NCBI GenBank assembly: GCA_958449715.1
Contig: CAUDIU010000013.1
Span: 1 to 28,928 of the forward strand
Direction of reading: 5' to 3'
DNA: 28,928 nt
Source: an uncultured Clostridium sp.
Lineage (GTDB): Bacteria > Cyanobacteriota > Vampirovibrionia > Gastranaerophilales > Gastranaerophilaceae
The notes beneath the pieces were generated by a model. The model was not told where the DNA came from, did not search any database, and worked only from the letters and a program-made list of their open reading frames with translations. Below, one piece after another: positions 1 to 7,920 of the stretch; the stretch's first letter is position 1; every line of letters begins with the position of its first letter. The translations under genes were made by a program, and so were the position numbers.

Positions 1-69
1 AAAAATACAAGAATTTATCCTCCTATATTTATTCCTGTCAACTGGTAAATTCTAAAATGAGGTGCTAAA

Positions 70-792
70 ATGTTAAAAAAAATTATACAATTACTTATAT
101 TTGTCGGGTTATTAACAAATTTTGCATTTGCAGATGACTTTGATGTAAACAAATTCGTTGATGAATACGGCAAAGAAGTTCAAAATATAGTAAAAAGTAA
201 TCTAAAATACACAGGGCCTGAAGATGCAGTATCTGCAGTAAGTTATACAATACACCCTGACGGAAGCGTTACCGATATTCAAGTTAAGCAGGCAAGCGGA
301 ACAAATTTTGATAAAGCTGTAATTGAAGCTGTTCAAAAATCAGCTCCTTTCAAACCTTTCCCAAAAGAATCAAACCTTGCAAATATCGTAATGACAAGCG
401 GATTCCAACACAAAATTCAAAAATACCAAACAGCAAGAATGTCCATCATGCCTGTCGAACCTCCTGAAGAAGTTAAACAAGCATATCAAAAATACATGCA
501 CAAAGTCAGCGATTATTTATTTGATAGAATTCCGACAATCTACTCATACATTCCACAAGAACCTGTAATGAAATGTATTATCGCAAAAGACGGAACTATA
601 AAAAATGTAGAATTAACACAATCATCAGGGATTGAAGAATATGACAAAAAAATCATACAAACATACACAGGAATGAAAGTATCACCATTCCCAGAAGAAT
701 TAAAAATGTATGAAGAACTACCTTATTCAGCAACATTATTACGTCAATTCAGAAGAAGTCCTATTCTTGGCAGTCCAAACTACTTTTTTTAA
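70..792 (+). CDS. Secreted protein with two TonB-C/TolA-like domains
   Basis: The 240-residue product starts with a signal peptide (KK, hydrophobic stretch, then AFA|DD with likely cleavage after residue 21). Residues about 52-98 (SYTIHPDGSVTDIQV, then FKPFP) have the shape of the TonB C-terminal domain: a strand, 'DGSV', a strand, a helix and a closing PFP. A second, more diverged copy lies at about 165-209 (MKCIIAKDGTIKNVELTQ, then VSPFPEEL). Family knowledge: such domains contact outer-membrane or periplasmic partners. Unlike true TonB, there is no membrane anchor plus proline-rich linker; the protein looks exported and soluble. The start is supported by TGAGGTG at 58-64. It runs convergent with the small HTH gene that follows. 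The exact role is unknown. Confidence 0.75.
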   Translation: MLKKIIQLLIFVGLLTNFAFADDFDVNKFVDEYGKEVQNIVKSNLKYTGPEDAVSAVSYTIHPDGSVTDIQVKQASGTNFDKAVIEAVQKSAPFKPFPKESNLANIVMTSGFQHKIQKYQTARMSIMPVEPPEEVKQAYQKYMHKVSDYLFDRIPTIYSYIPQEPVMKCIIAKDGTIKNVELTQSSGIEEYDKKIIQTYTGMKVSPFPEELKMYEELPYSATLLRQFRRSPILGSPNYFF

Positions 793-814
793 ATAAAATA
801 AAGTAAAAATCAGT

Positions 815-1048
815 TTATTTTTTTTTTACAACTACATTATATCCAAGAACATCAAACACTTCTAAAAGTTCACTAACTTTTATAGTACCGTTACGTAGTT
901 TATTGGTTAAATTTTCAAGCGAATCAGTTTTATTATATTTATGATTAATATCAACTTTTAAACGAGTTAAAGTCTTACCTTCAAATGCGGTTAAAAGTTT
1001 TATTACTTTTCTAATATTATCTTTTGACAAAATATATTCATTTTCCAT
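815..1048 (-). CDS. Small HTH-like regulator divergent from pseudopilin 1
   Basis: A 77-residue basic protein. The C-terminal half (SLENLTNKLRNGTIKVSEL, then DVLGYNV) looks like the second half of a Cro/XRE-type helix-turn-helix. It aligns clearly with the small protein at 6826-7038 (SLTGKLQRGTLSLDEA, then DLLGYEL). I chose the ATG at 1048; an in-frame TTG at 1069 would add seven residues. Neither start has a Shine-Dalgarno sequence. A -10-like TATAGT sits six bases upstream of the ATG, which would fit a leaderless mRNA. The gene is divergent from the pseudopilin at 1143, with a palindrome between them, so I infer that it is the local regulator. Confidence 0.65.
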   Translation of the reverse strand: MENEYILSKDNIRKVIKLLTAFEGKTLTRLKVDINHKYNKTDSLENLTNKLRNGTIKVSELLEVFDVLGYNVVVKKK

Positions 1049-1073
1049 TACATTACTATATATTGACAAAAGC

Positions 1074-1120
1074 TTGACAATCTAATTGTATATTTGTATT
1101 ATCTAATTATATAGTTAGAT
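1074..1120 (+). promoter_or_regulatory. Promoter and palindromic operator of pseudopilin 1
   Basis: A consensus -35 TTGACA (1074-1079), a 17-base spacer and a -10 TATTAT (1097-1102) point at the pseudopilin gene. A 20-base palindrome, ATCTAATTATATAGTTAGAT (1101-1120), has one mismatched base pair between its arms. It overlaps the end of the -10 and covers the expected transcription start, where a bound repressor would block RNA polymerase. The palindrome is seen directly; the binding protein is inferred to be the product of the divergent small HTH gene. Confidence 0.65.
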
Positions 1121-1142
1121 ATTATTATTATAGGGTTTGGAA

Positions 1143-1880
1143 ATGAATATGAATAGAGCTTATAATTTATCAAAAAAAATTCCCTTTTTAAATTGTTATT
1201 ATGCAAAAGCTTTTACTCTCGCAGAAGTTTTAATTACTCTCGGAATTATAGGTGTTGTTGCTGCAATGACAATGCCAACATTAATTAAAAATATTAATAA
1301 TAAAGATAAAATTACTGCATTAAAAAAAGCATACTCCATTCTTTCACAAGCAACACTAATGGCAATAGAAAATAATGAACATAGTGAGTACTGGGAAATT
1401 GTAGATAAAGATTCCACAAACACTAACAAATTATTTTCATATTACAAACCATACTTAAAAGTACTAAAATATTGCAAAGATAAAGAAAAAGGTTGTTGGG
1501 TAAACGAAGTAAATGATTTACAAGGTAATAAATTTCACTGGTATGATAGTACTCAAGTTGGAGCTAATTCAGTAAGCGCAAGATTAACTGATGGCATGAC
1601 TATTGCTTTTGATGTATTCCAAACAACAAAAGGAGATTTAGGAGTCAATACTAATAAACCTTCTCTTGTATTTTTTGTTGATGTAAATGGAGAAAAATTA
1701 CCAAATACATTTGGAAAAGATATATTTACATTTGTACTCGATGCAACAAATGGAATAATTATTCCTGCAGGAAAAGATAATAACTCCAAATGGTGTACAA
1801 CAAGGGATACAGTCCCTTATAGTTACGCTGGCATAGATTGTGCAGCTAAAATTCTTAATGAAAATAAAATTTCATATTAA
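1143..1880 (+). CDS. Type II/IV pseudopilin-like protein 1
   Basis: About 245 residues. A prepilin-type N-terminus reads AKA|FTLAEVLITLGIIGVV: processing motif, Glu at +5 and one hydrophobic helix. A polar ectodomain follows, with Cys in KYCKDKEKGCW and near the C-terminus (WCTT, IDCAAKIL). Family knowledge: such proteins are cleaved and N-methylated by a prepilin peptidase and assembled into pili or pseudopili. The leader is unusually long (about 23 residues) and has Ala rather than Gly at -1. The start at 1143 (or the ATG at 1149) is favoured by AGGG at 1132-1135; the in-frame TTG at 1137 is less likely. The stop overlaps the convergent LuxR-type gene by four bases. No pilus assembly genes are nearby, so these are orphan pilin genes. 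Confidence 0.85.
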   Translation: MNMNRAYNLSKKIPFLNCYYAKAFTLAEVLITLGIIGVVAAMTMPTLIKNINNKDKITALKKAYSILSQATLMAIENNEHSEYWEIVDKDSTNTNKLFSYYKPYLKVLKYCKDKEKGCWVNEVNDLQGNKFHWYDSTQVGANSVSARLTDGMTIAFDVFQTTKGDLGVNTNKPSLVFFVDVNGEKLPNTFGKDIFTFVLDATNGIIIPAGKDNNSKWCTTRDTVPYSYAGIDCAAKILNENKISY

Positions 1881-2080
1881 ATATTTTTATCTATAATTTG
1901 TAAAGTTATAGCTTTTAACAATGTCTCTATTTTATTTTTAGCATTCAATTGAATTTTACAATTATTAAATAATTTATAATATTCAGATTTTGATAAATTC
2001 AAATCTGACATTGTTTGTTTTGCAGTTTTACCAGATGATAATACCTCTAAGATTTTTATTTGAGTTGCATTCAAATTCAT
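1877..2080 (-). CDS. Stand-alone LuxR/GerE-type HTH protein
   Basis: A 67-residue protein that is almost only a LuxR/GerE helix-turn-helix: TQIKILEVLSSGKTAKQ, then LNLSKSEYYKLFNNCKIQL, then an AKNKIETLLKAI-like tail. This matches the usual order 'E..VL.L...G.s.keIA..L.lS..tVk.h...i..KL', with no receiver or ligand domain. The ATG at 2080 is preceded by AGGGA seven bases upstream; an in-frame TTG at 2086 is the weaker alternative. It converges on pseudopilin 1 with a four-base stop-codon overlap, and it diverges from the XRE gene at 2188. I infer a local regulator of this pilin/regulator cluster. Confidence 0.65.
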   Translation of the reverse strand: MNLNATQIKILEVLSSGKTAKQTMSDLNLSKSEYYKLFNNCKIQLNAKNKIETLLKAITLQIIDKNI

Positions 2081-2098
2081 TGTCAATTCCCTATTCGC

Positions 2099-2126
2099 TA
2101 TAGTTCTTTATAGTAATACCACTATA
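2099..2126. promoter_or_regulatory. TATAGT repeat array between divergent HTH genes
   Basis: TATAGT occurs at 2099-2104 and 2109-2114, exactly ten bases (about one helical turn) apart. Its inverse ACTATA lies at 2121-2126, so 2109-2126 is an inverted repeat with a six-base spacer. The array lies between the LuxR-type gene (minus) and the XRE gene (plus). The spacing suggests an operator for one of the two small DNA-binding proteins. That is inference from position and symmetry only. Confidence 0.45.
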
Positions 2127-2187
2127 TAGAATTTGATTCTACTAAATTAGTATTAATATGTCAATATTAATTAAATGGTATTATTAT

Positions 2188-2415
2188 ATGAGTATTAATG
2201 AACATATTGCAAAAAGAATATCCGAACTTAGAAAAAGCAAACATTTGACAGCTGAAAAACTTGCATGGTCAGCTGATTTATCAAAAAGTTGTGTAAGTTA
2301 TGCTGAAAAAGGAACTAAAGATATTAAAATTTCAACTATAAATGCAATATGCAACGCTATGGGAATAACTTTGGCTGAATTCTTTAGTATTTTTGTTAAA
2401 AATATCGAGGATTAG
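2188..2415 (+). CDS. XRE-family HTH regulator
   Basis: A 75-residue single-domain Cro/C1-type HTH protein: AKRISELRKSKHLTAEKLA, then SKSCVSYAEKGTKDIKISTI, then an ICNAMGITLAEFF helix. This is the classic five-helix XRE layout with no extra domain. I chose the ATG at 2188 because the fold begins there; an upstream in-frame ATG at 2158 would add a ten-residue, non-conserved start. No Shine-Dalgarno sequence is visible. It is divergent from the LuxR-type gene, and its stop codon overlaps that of convergent pcrA. Confidence 0.75.
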   Translation: MSINEHIAKRISELRKSKHLTAEKLAWSADLSKSCVSYAEKGTKDIKISTINAICNAMGITLAEFFSIFVKNIED

Positions 2416-4943
2416 AACTTTTTCAATTTTGCATAAGCTGCGTCCATAGCCTTTACACCCTGACGGCCAAAGTCTATTGTATACATCATGCTGTCACCGA
2501 TTTGGGTAACTTCTTTGATATGTCCTATACCGAGCTTGTCATGGAAAACTCTTTCTCCCTCATTAAATACATATTCAATAGGAGTTGTAGTCTCCATTTT
2601 CTTTTGACGTTCTGCTTCCGCTTCCTGTTGCATACGCTCTTTTTGTCTTTTTTCTTCGAGCATACGTTTTATAGCATTGTCTTTGAAAAATTCTTTTACT
2701 TTTTCTTCATCACGCTGTTTATTTTCTTTTGATTTAACCAAAATCGTACGACTTGGAGTCCTTTGAGGTTGGTTGTAGTATGAAGAATTTTGTCTTTGTC
2801 TGTCGCTTTGAGAATTTCCTGTTGCAAGTCCTCTTGTCGGAGCAACAAAACCTTTTCCAAATCCTGAAGATGGTTTTACATACCCGTAACTGTCAGATTG
2901 TGCTGCAGAATATGAAAAATCAGATTTGCCTGTTTTAGCTTTTGATACAGCATTTTGGAATGTTGAAGTTCCGCTTGTAGACCCTTCAAAACCGATAGAG
3001 TTAAGAAGTTGACGAGGAATTTCATCAATAAATCTTGAAGGGTTGTAATACTTGTATTCACCCCACATTTGACGACGTTTAGCAGAAGACAGATACAATT
3101 TTTCTTCTGCACGAGTAACGCCTACATACATCAAACGACGTTCTTCTTCCATTTCTGATGGAATATTGAATGTTCTTTGATGCGGGAATACACCTTCATC
3201 ACAACCTGCTAAAAATACTATAGGAAATTCCAAACCTTTAGCAGAGTGTAAAGTCATTAAAGTAACGTTGTTTGAAATATCGTCCATTCCGTCAAGATCT
3301 GACACCAATGCTACTTGTTGTAAAAATTCACCCAAAGCATTATCAGATTCTTCAGGAACAAATTCACCTGCAACATTTACTAATTCCTGCAAGTTTTCAA
3401 TATCAGCTTCACTTTCAGGAGTATTTTGGGATTGCAATTCAGCCAAATATCCAGATTTTTCTATAACAAGAGTTACAAACTCTTGCAATGAATATGAGCC
3501 TACTGCATTTTTAAATTTAAGTATTAATTCTGCAAAATCCTTTAATTTTGATTGAACTCTCGGAGATAATTCTGATTCTTCAATTTCTTTAATTGCTTCA
3601 AACAGACTTACATCTTTTGAGTCGGCAAAATCAGAAAGTGCTTTTACCGTAGTATCACCTATGGCACGTTTCGGAACGTTTACTATACGTCTGAAACTTT
3701 GCGAATCATCAGGGTTGTAGATTAATTTAAGATAAGCGATTATATCTTTGATTTCTTTACGGTCATAGAATTTCAAACCACCATAAATTCTATATGGAAT
3801 TCCTGCTGCCATACATGCTTCTTCTAATGCACGGGATTGAGAATTTGTACGATAAAGAATTGCGTAACGGTTATAATCCCCGCCTGAATCCTGTTTAATT
3901 CTGCTTGCAATAAAGTTTGCTTCATCAGCTTCGTCTTGAGCTTCGTAATAATCAATTAATTCACCGTCTCCTTTTTGCGAATAAAGAACTTTGTCCACAC
4001 GCTCTGTATTATTTTCAATAATTGCGTTTGCAACGTTCAAAATATTTGCTGTTGAACGGTAATTTTGCTCTAATTTTATTAATTTAGTCTTTTTAAAATC
4101 TTTTTGGAAATTCAAAATAATTGTGTAATCAGCTCCACGCCAGCTGTAAATGGATTGGTCAACATCACCTACTACACATAATGATCTTTCATCAGGGATT
4201 TCAGGCTCAAGATTTGTGTATAACATATTAATTAACTTATATTGAGCCATGTTTGTATCCTGAAACTCATCTACAAGAATATGTTGGAAGCGGTCATAAT
4301 ACAATTGACGAACTTCTTTGCATTGCTCAAGCAGTTTTACTGTCAAAAGCAGCATATCATCAAAGTCGATTGCATTGTTATTATTCAAAGCATTTTCATA
4401 TTCTTCATAAATTGCCGCAATTTTTTGAGATTTGAAATCTCTTGCAAAAGTCGCAAATGTATAAGCGTCCTGCATTTTATTCTTTGCATTAGAAATTACG
4501 GATTTTACAAGTTTAGGCTGATATACTTTATCATCTAAATTTAATTTTTTTATAGCCTGTTTAATAACGGCATTACTGTCATTTTCATCGTAAATAGAAA
4601 AATTCTTATCTAATTTTTTACCGGATTGAAAGCTGTAATTTTCAATATTTTCTCTTAAAATTCTTCCGCAAATACCGTGAAAAGTGCCTACCCACATATA
4701 TTTAACAACATTTTCACCCAAAATATTTCCAAGACGTTCTTTCATTTCTTTAGCCGCCTTGTTGGTAAATGTAACCGCTAAAATATTTCTCGGTTTTACA
4801 CCGTTTTGAATTAAATAAGCAATCCTTGAGGTAAGTAATTTTGTTTTTCCGCTCCCTGCACCTGCTAAAACTAGCAATGGGCCTTGAATTGTTTGAACAG
4901 CTTCTCTCTGCTCTTTGTTAAGATTATCCAGTATATTTTCCAT
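2412..4943 (-). CDS. pcrA: ATP-dependent DNA helicase PcrA/UvrD
   Basis: An 843-residue superfamily 1A 3'-5' helicase for repair and replication-fork clearance. Motifs occur in order: Q motif (LNKEQREAV), Walker A AGAGSGKT (residues 27-34), motif II DEFQDTN, motif III GDVDQSIYSWRGAD, motif IV EQNYRS, motif V TLHSAKGLEFPIVF and motif VI RRLMYVGVTRAEEK. A Gln/Lys-rich, probably disordered linker follows. The C-terminus is a Tudor-like domain (RVFHDKLGIGHIKEV), which is typical of PcrA and binds RNA polymerase in relatives. The ATG at 4943 has GGGAATAGGGAT just upstream; the ATG at 4985 would add 14 residues that are not family-like. It converges with the XRE gene (four-base overlap) and diverges from the SLOG gene. 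Confidence 0.95.
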   Translation of the reverse strand: MENILDNLNKEQREAVQTIQGPLLVLAGAGSGKTKLLTSRIAYLIQNGVKPRNILAVTFTNKAAKEMKERLGNILGENVVKYMWVGTFHGICGRILRENIENYSFQSGKKLDKNFSIYDENDSNAVIKQAIKKLNLDDKVYQPKLVKSVISNAKNKMQDAYTFATFARDFKSQKIAAIYEEYENALNNNNAIDFDDMLLLTVKLLEQCKEVRQLYYDRFQHILVDEFQDTNMAQYKLINMLYTNLEPEIPDERSLCVVGDVDQSIYSWRGADYTIILNFQKDFKKTKLIKLEQNYRSTANILNVANAIIENNTERVDKVLYSQKGDGELIDYYEAQDEADEANFIASRIKQDSGGDYNRYAILYRTNSQSRALEEACMAAGIPYRIYGGLKFYDRKEIKDIIAYLKLIYNPDDSQSFRRIVNVPKRAIGDTTVKALSDFADSKDVSLFEAIKEIEESELSPRVQSKLKDFAELILKFKNAVGSYSLQEFVTLVIEKSGYLAELQSQNTPESEADIENLQELVNVAGEFVPEESDNALGEFLQQVALVSDLDGMDDISNNVTLMTLHSAKGLEFPIVFLAGCDEGVFPHQRTFNIPSEMEEERRLMYVGVTRAEEKLYLSSAKRRQMWGEYKYYNPSRFIDEIPRQLLNSIGFEGSTSGTSTFQNAVSKAKTGKSDFSYSAAQSDSYGYVKPSSGFGKGFVAPTRGLATGNSQSDRQRQNSSYYNQPQRTPSRTILVKSKENKQRDEEKVKEFFKDNAIKRMLEEKRQKERMQQEAEAERQKKMETTTPIEYVFNEGERVFHDKLGIGHIKEVTQIGDSMMYTIDFGRQGVKAMDAAYAKLKKF

Positions 4944-5025
4944 ATCCCTATTCCCAAAATCAAATTTTTGTGATATAATCAGCATAAACTAAAAATATAT
5001 AGATTGCAATTAGAAAGTAGGAAAA

Positions 5026-5625
5026 ATGGTGGAAACTGACATGATGAATATTTTTATGGGTTCTGAAGACGAAAATAAAGAAAAACAAAATTCAATTGTT
5101 GTACCTATTGATGACATGGACACAGTATCGTCAGATTCACCTGATACGGTAGATGAATTAGCAATGGAATTAGCTACAATTCAACAATCTGCAAAGAAAA
5201 TTGCAATTATCGGAAGTCGTAATCTTCCAATTACTCATCAACAAATGATTGAGACACTTGCTACAGCTCTTGTAACTCAAGGAAATACAATTATTACATC
5301 AGGCGGTTCTTCTGGTACAAACGCTGCTGCAATCAGAGGCGCTATGAAAGCTAATCCTGATAAATTAAAAGTTATTTTACCTCAAACAATCGGACAACAG
5401 CCTTCTGATGTTCAAAATCAACTTATCGGAGTTCCAAATATCATCGAACATCCTGACAGAGCAATGATGACATTAGCTGATGCTTCTCGTGTTTGCAACA
5501 GAGAAATTATTGACGATTGTAACCAATTAATTTGTTTCTTGTCTCATACAAGTAAAACTTTGCATAACGCAGTTCAATACGCTGAAGAAGGTCATAAAGT
5601 TATTACTGTATTCTATTTAGATTAA
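5026..5625 (+). CDS. SLOG/DprA-like Rossmann protein
   Basis: 199 residues. The first ~50 residues are acidic and probably disordered. A SLOG (Smf/DprA-LOG) Rossmann fold follows: IAIIGSRN (59-66), the glycine-rich TSGGSSGTNAAAIRGA (91-106), then ADASRVCNREI and a C-terminal strand HKVITVFYLD. It is shorter than full DprA and lacks DprA's winged-helix tail, so a role in DNA uptake or recombination is uncertain. Other SLOG members bind nucleotides or cytokinin-type phosphoribosides. TAGGA upstream supports the start at 5026. It is probably co-transcribed with the HEAT-repeat gene 36 bases downstream. Confidence 0.7.
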   Translation: MVETDMMNIFMGSEDENKEKQNSIVVPIDDMDTVSSDSPDTVDELAMELATIQQSAKKIAIIGSRNLPITHQQMIETLATALVTQGNTIITSGGSSGTNAAAIRGAMKANPDKLKVILPQTIGQQPSDVQNQLIGVPNIIEHPDRAMMTLADASRVCNREIIDDCNQLICFLSHTSKTLHNAVQYAEEGHKVITVFYLD

Positions 5626-5661
5626 TTTTTAAATCCATTTTTTATACGGAAATCTATTTAT

Positions 5662-6825
5662 ATGTCTGAACAATTAAAAAAACTTACGGGTAAATTCGGC
5701 TATGAAGCCGTTGCAAAACACCTTATCAATGATTGTGATACTGAACTTTTTAAAGAGCTCGTTGATAATGATAGTTTTTTGTTTGATTTTGTAAAAGACA
5801 ATGTAGCCCAAAGAATTGCAAAAGAAATTAATGAAAATAATTATAAAAATTTAATCGAATTTTTAAAATATTATTCTCCGTATTATGAAGATGTAATCAT
5901 TTCAGCTCTTGTAAAACATGCTGATGAAGATTTAACGGATTTAATGCTTGAAAAATTTGAAAATGGCACTATAGAAGAAAAAATTTATGCTGCAAAATAT
6001 TTTGGGCATATCCAAGATCCCCTAGCTTATGAATATTTGAAAGCTAATTCATATTCAGAAAATGACTATCTTGCCCATAATTGCGCATCCTCACTTGGAG
6101 AATGGCAAGATAATGAAACATATAATATTGCAATTACAAAATTGAACAACGGTGATGATTTCGAAAAATTATCAGCTGTAAAATTTTTAGTAGCATATGG
6201 AGATAAAAAAGCTATTCCTGCAATTTTTGAAACAATGAAAAATTCTACAATGCCTGAAAACATTGCAGGAGAAATACCCTATCTTGAAAATTTATTTGAT
6301 TTGCTTGATAAATATTATGAAAATACTCTATTGGCAATCAATTACATAATTAACGGACTTGGAGAAATCCTTCCGCTATCATGTGTTTTTGACTTTGAAT
6401 TGTTTGAAGTTTTTGAAAAACTAATCAATAATTACGATGACAGTAAAACTGCAATCGTAATTTTAAATGCTCAAGAAAAATTTGAAGTTTTAACAGAAAA
6501 CGACGAATATTTATTTGATGAAGACAAAAATACACGAAATGAAATTAATGATATTAAAAAACTTTTAAAAAGTGCGAATAAAAAAGATTTAGAAAAACAT
6601 GTAAATGCAGAATTAAATGAAAATAGTCCTTTAGTTTTTACCGCACTTGATTTTGCAACAGATGTAATCGCAATTAGAGAACTTTTAAAATCAAATAATC
6701 AAACTCTAATTTTAAAAACTGCAGAAACATTAAAATCTTTAGGTAATTTCAACGATACAGCAAGAACTATTGCATTACTAAAGGTAACTGATATAAACAT
6801 AAAAGCTATTATCAGAGCATTGTAA
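5662..6825 (+). CDS. HEAT-repeat protein
   Basis: 387 residues, acidic and almost entirely helical. Repeating helix pairs can be read, for example EEKIYAAKYFGHIQDPLAYE, FEKLSAVKFLVAYGDKKAIP and LKTAETLKSLGNFNDTA, each like a HEAT unit with a conserved A.kfl....D..a pattern. There are no catalytic motifs, signal peptide or membrane segments, so it is likely a cytosolic scaffold or protein-binding adaptor. Its position right after the SLOG gene suggests the two act together. The stop codon directly abuts the stop of the convergent HTH gene. Confidence 0.65.
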   Translation: MSEQLKKLTGKFGYEAVAKHLINDCDTELFKELVDNDSFLFDFVKDNVAQRIAKEINENNYKNLIEFLKYYSPYYEDVIISALVKHADEDLTDLMLEKFENGTIEEKIYAAKYFGHIQDPLAYEYLKANSYSENDYLAHNCASSLGEWQDNETYNIAITKLNNGDDFEKLSAVKFLVAYGDKKAIPAIFETMKNSTMPENIAGEIPYLENLFDLLDKYYENTLLAINYIINGLGEILPLSCVFDFELFEVFEKLINNYDDSKTAIVILNAQEKFEVLTENDEYLFDEDKNTRNEINDIKKLLKSANKKDLEKHVNAELNENSPLVFTALDFATDVIAIRELLKSNNQTLILKTAETLKSLGNFNDTARTIALLKVTDINIKAIIRAL

Positions 6826-7038
6826 CTATTTCATTTTATCTATAAATTCAAGTTCATATCCTAACAAATCTGCAATTATATAAGCTTCATCTAATGAAAG
6901 AGTCCCCCTTTGGAGTTTACCTGTAAGACTTTTAAAAGTATACGGTTTACCTGTTTTTTCTTTCATTAACATAGCAAGTTTAGTTATGGTTAAACACCTT
7001 AATGCAATTAGAGATTTTATTTTATTTCTGGCTTTCAT
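6826..7038 (-). CDS. Small HTH-like regulator divergent from pseudopilin 2
   Basis: A 70-residue basic protein, homologous by eye to the product at 815-1048 (shared S.LT.KL.RGT...E....D.LGY). The layout is HTH-like: LTITKLAMLMKEKTGKPYTF, then KSLTGKLQRGTLSLDEAYI. I chose the ATG at 7038 because a perfect TATAAT lies six bases upstream of it, which would make the mRNA leaderless. An in-frame GTG at 7068 would add ten residues and has no better ribosome site. It is divergent from pseudopilin 2, with the palindromic operator between them. Confidence 0.65.
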   Translation of the reverse strand: MKARNKIKSLIALRCLTITKLAMLMKEKTGKPYTFKSLTGKLQRGTLSLDEAYIIADLLGYELEFIDKMK

Positions 7039-7056
7039 TTTATGATTATATGTTAC

Positions 7057-7105
7057 TTGACAATTCACGTTAAATTAATTAATATATTACTCGTATATGA
7101 GTAAT
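7057..7105 (+). promoter_or_regulatory. Promoter and palindromic operator of pseudopilin 2
   Basis: -35 TTGACA (7057-7062), 17-base spacer, -10 TAATAT (7080-7085). The palindrome ATTACTCGTATATGAGTAAT (7086-7105) has one mismatched base pair between its arms. It directly abuts the -10 and covers the likely start site. This is the same layout as at pseudopilin 1, with a different arm sequence. Confidence 0.65.
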
Positions 7106-7156
7106 TTTATAATTATACAAGTAGTTATATGTAGAATATTGCAGAAAGGCTAATAT

Positions 7157-7888
7157 ATGAGTAATAAAAATCACGCATTTACTCTTGCAGAAATTTTAAT
7201 CACTCTTGGTATCATTGGCATTATTGCAGCATTAACATTACCAGTATTGATATTAAATTATAAAGAAAAAGAAACTGTAAGCAGATTAAAAAAATTTTAT
7301 TCTATAACCTCACAAGCATACAATCTTGCATTAAACGAATTTGGAACACCTGATACTTGGGATTTATTAAATTATAATGAATCTTTAGGGGAAGAAAATA
7401 CTAATTTTTTAAATTATCTTAAACCATATTTAAATATTATTGAATACTGTGGCAGTGAACAATATAAATGCTGGAGTAATACAACCACCTTAACAGGAGG
7501 AATTTTTCAACATTCATCAGATAAATATTATTCAAAAGCAATTTTAGCAGATGGAAGTGCCATTCTAACATATGTTCTAGATAAAACTTGTACTAAAAAT
7601 TCAGGTAATGTAAAAGAAATTTGTGGACAAATGCGTGTAGATATAAATGGACAAAAAAAACCTAACATTCTTGGACGTGATGTATTTAGTTTTCATATAA
7701 CAAAAAATAGAATAATACCTACAGGAACCAACTTAGAAAATTCTGGAAATAATAGCTTTGAAGAAGGTTGTATAGGAGAAAAATCAGAAGGTAGAGGTTG
7801 TACAGCTTGGATTATTTACAATGAAAATATGGACTACTTACATTGTCCTGAAAAAATTGGCTGGAAAAAATTAAAAAGTTGCAAATAA
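7157..7888 (+). CDS. Type II/IV pseudopilin-like protein 2
   Basis: 243 residues. A short seven-residue leader is followed by the prepilin motif NHA|FTLAEILITLGIIGII (Ala at -1, Glu at +5) and a hydrophobic helix. The ectodomain keeps paired Cys (EYCGSEQYKCW) and the C-terminal CTAWIIYNENMDYLHC pattern, which also appears in reduced form in the other two pilins here. AAAGG at 7145-7149 places the ATG at 7157. It is probably exported and inserted through its N-terminal helix, then assembled into a pseudopilus. No secretion or assembly genes are adjacent. Confidence 0.87.
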   Translation: MSNKNHAFTLAEILITLGIIGIIAALTLPVLILNYKEKETVSRLKKFYSITSQAYNLALNEFGTPDTWDLLNYNESLGEENTNFLNYLKPYLNIIEYCGSEQYKCWSNTTTLTGGIFQHSSDKYYSKAILADGSAILTYVLDKTCTKNSGNVKEICGQMRVDINGQKKPNILGRDVFSFHITKNRIIPTGTNLENSGNNSFEEGCIGEKSEGRGCTAWIIYNENMDYLHCPEKIGWKKLKSCK

Positions 7889-7920
7889 ATTTGTAAGTTT
7901 TTTCATGGTAAGATTTAATT

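Noticed and set aside
1..69. Possible end of an upstream gene
   Set aside because: All three forward frames reach a stop (46-48, 53-55 and 66-68), but the pieces are too short to choose a frame or recognise a protein.
793..830. AATAAA...TTTATT hairpin and T-run between the TonB-like gene and the HTH gene
   Set aside because: Only a six-base A/T stem; too weak to call a terminator even though the place is right.
3268..4538. Several plus-strand open frames inside pcrA
   Set aside because: They are shadows of the helicase gene, with no ribosome sites and no protein-like composition.
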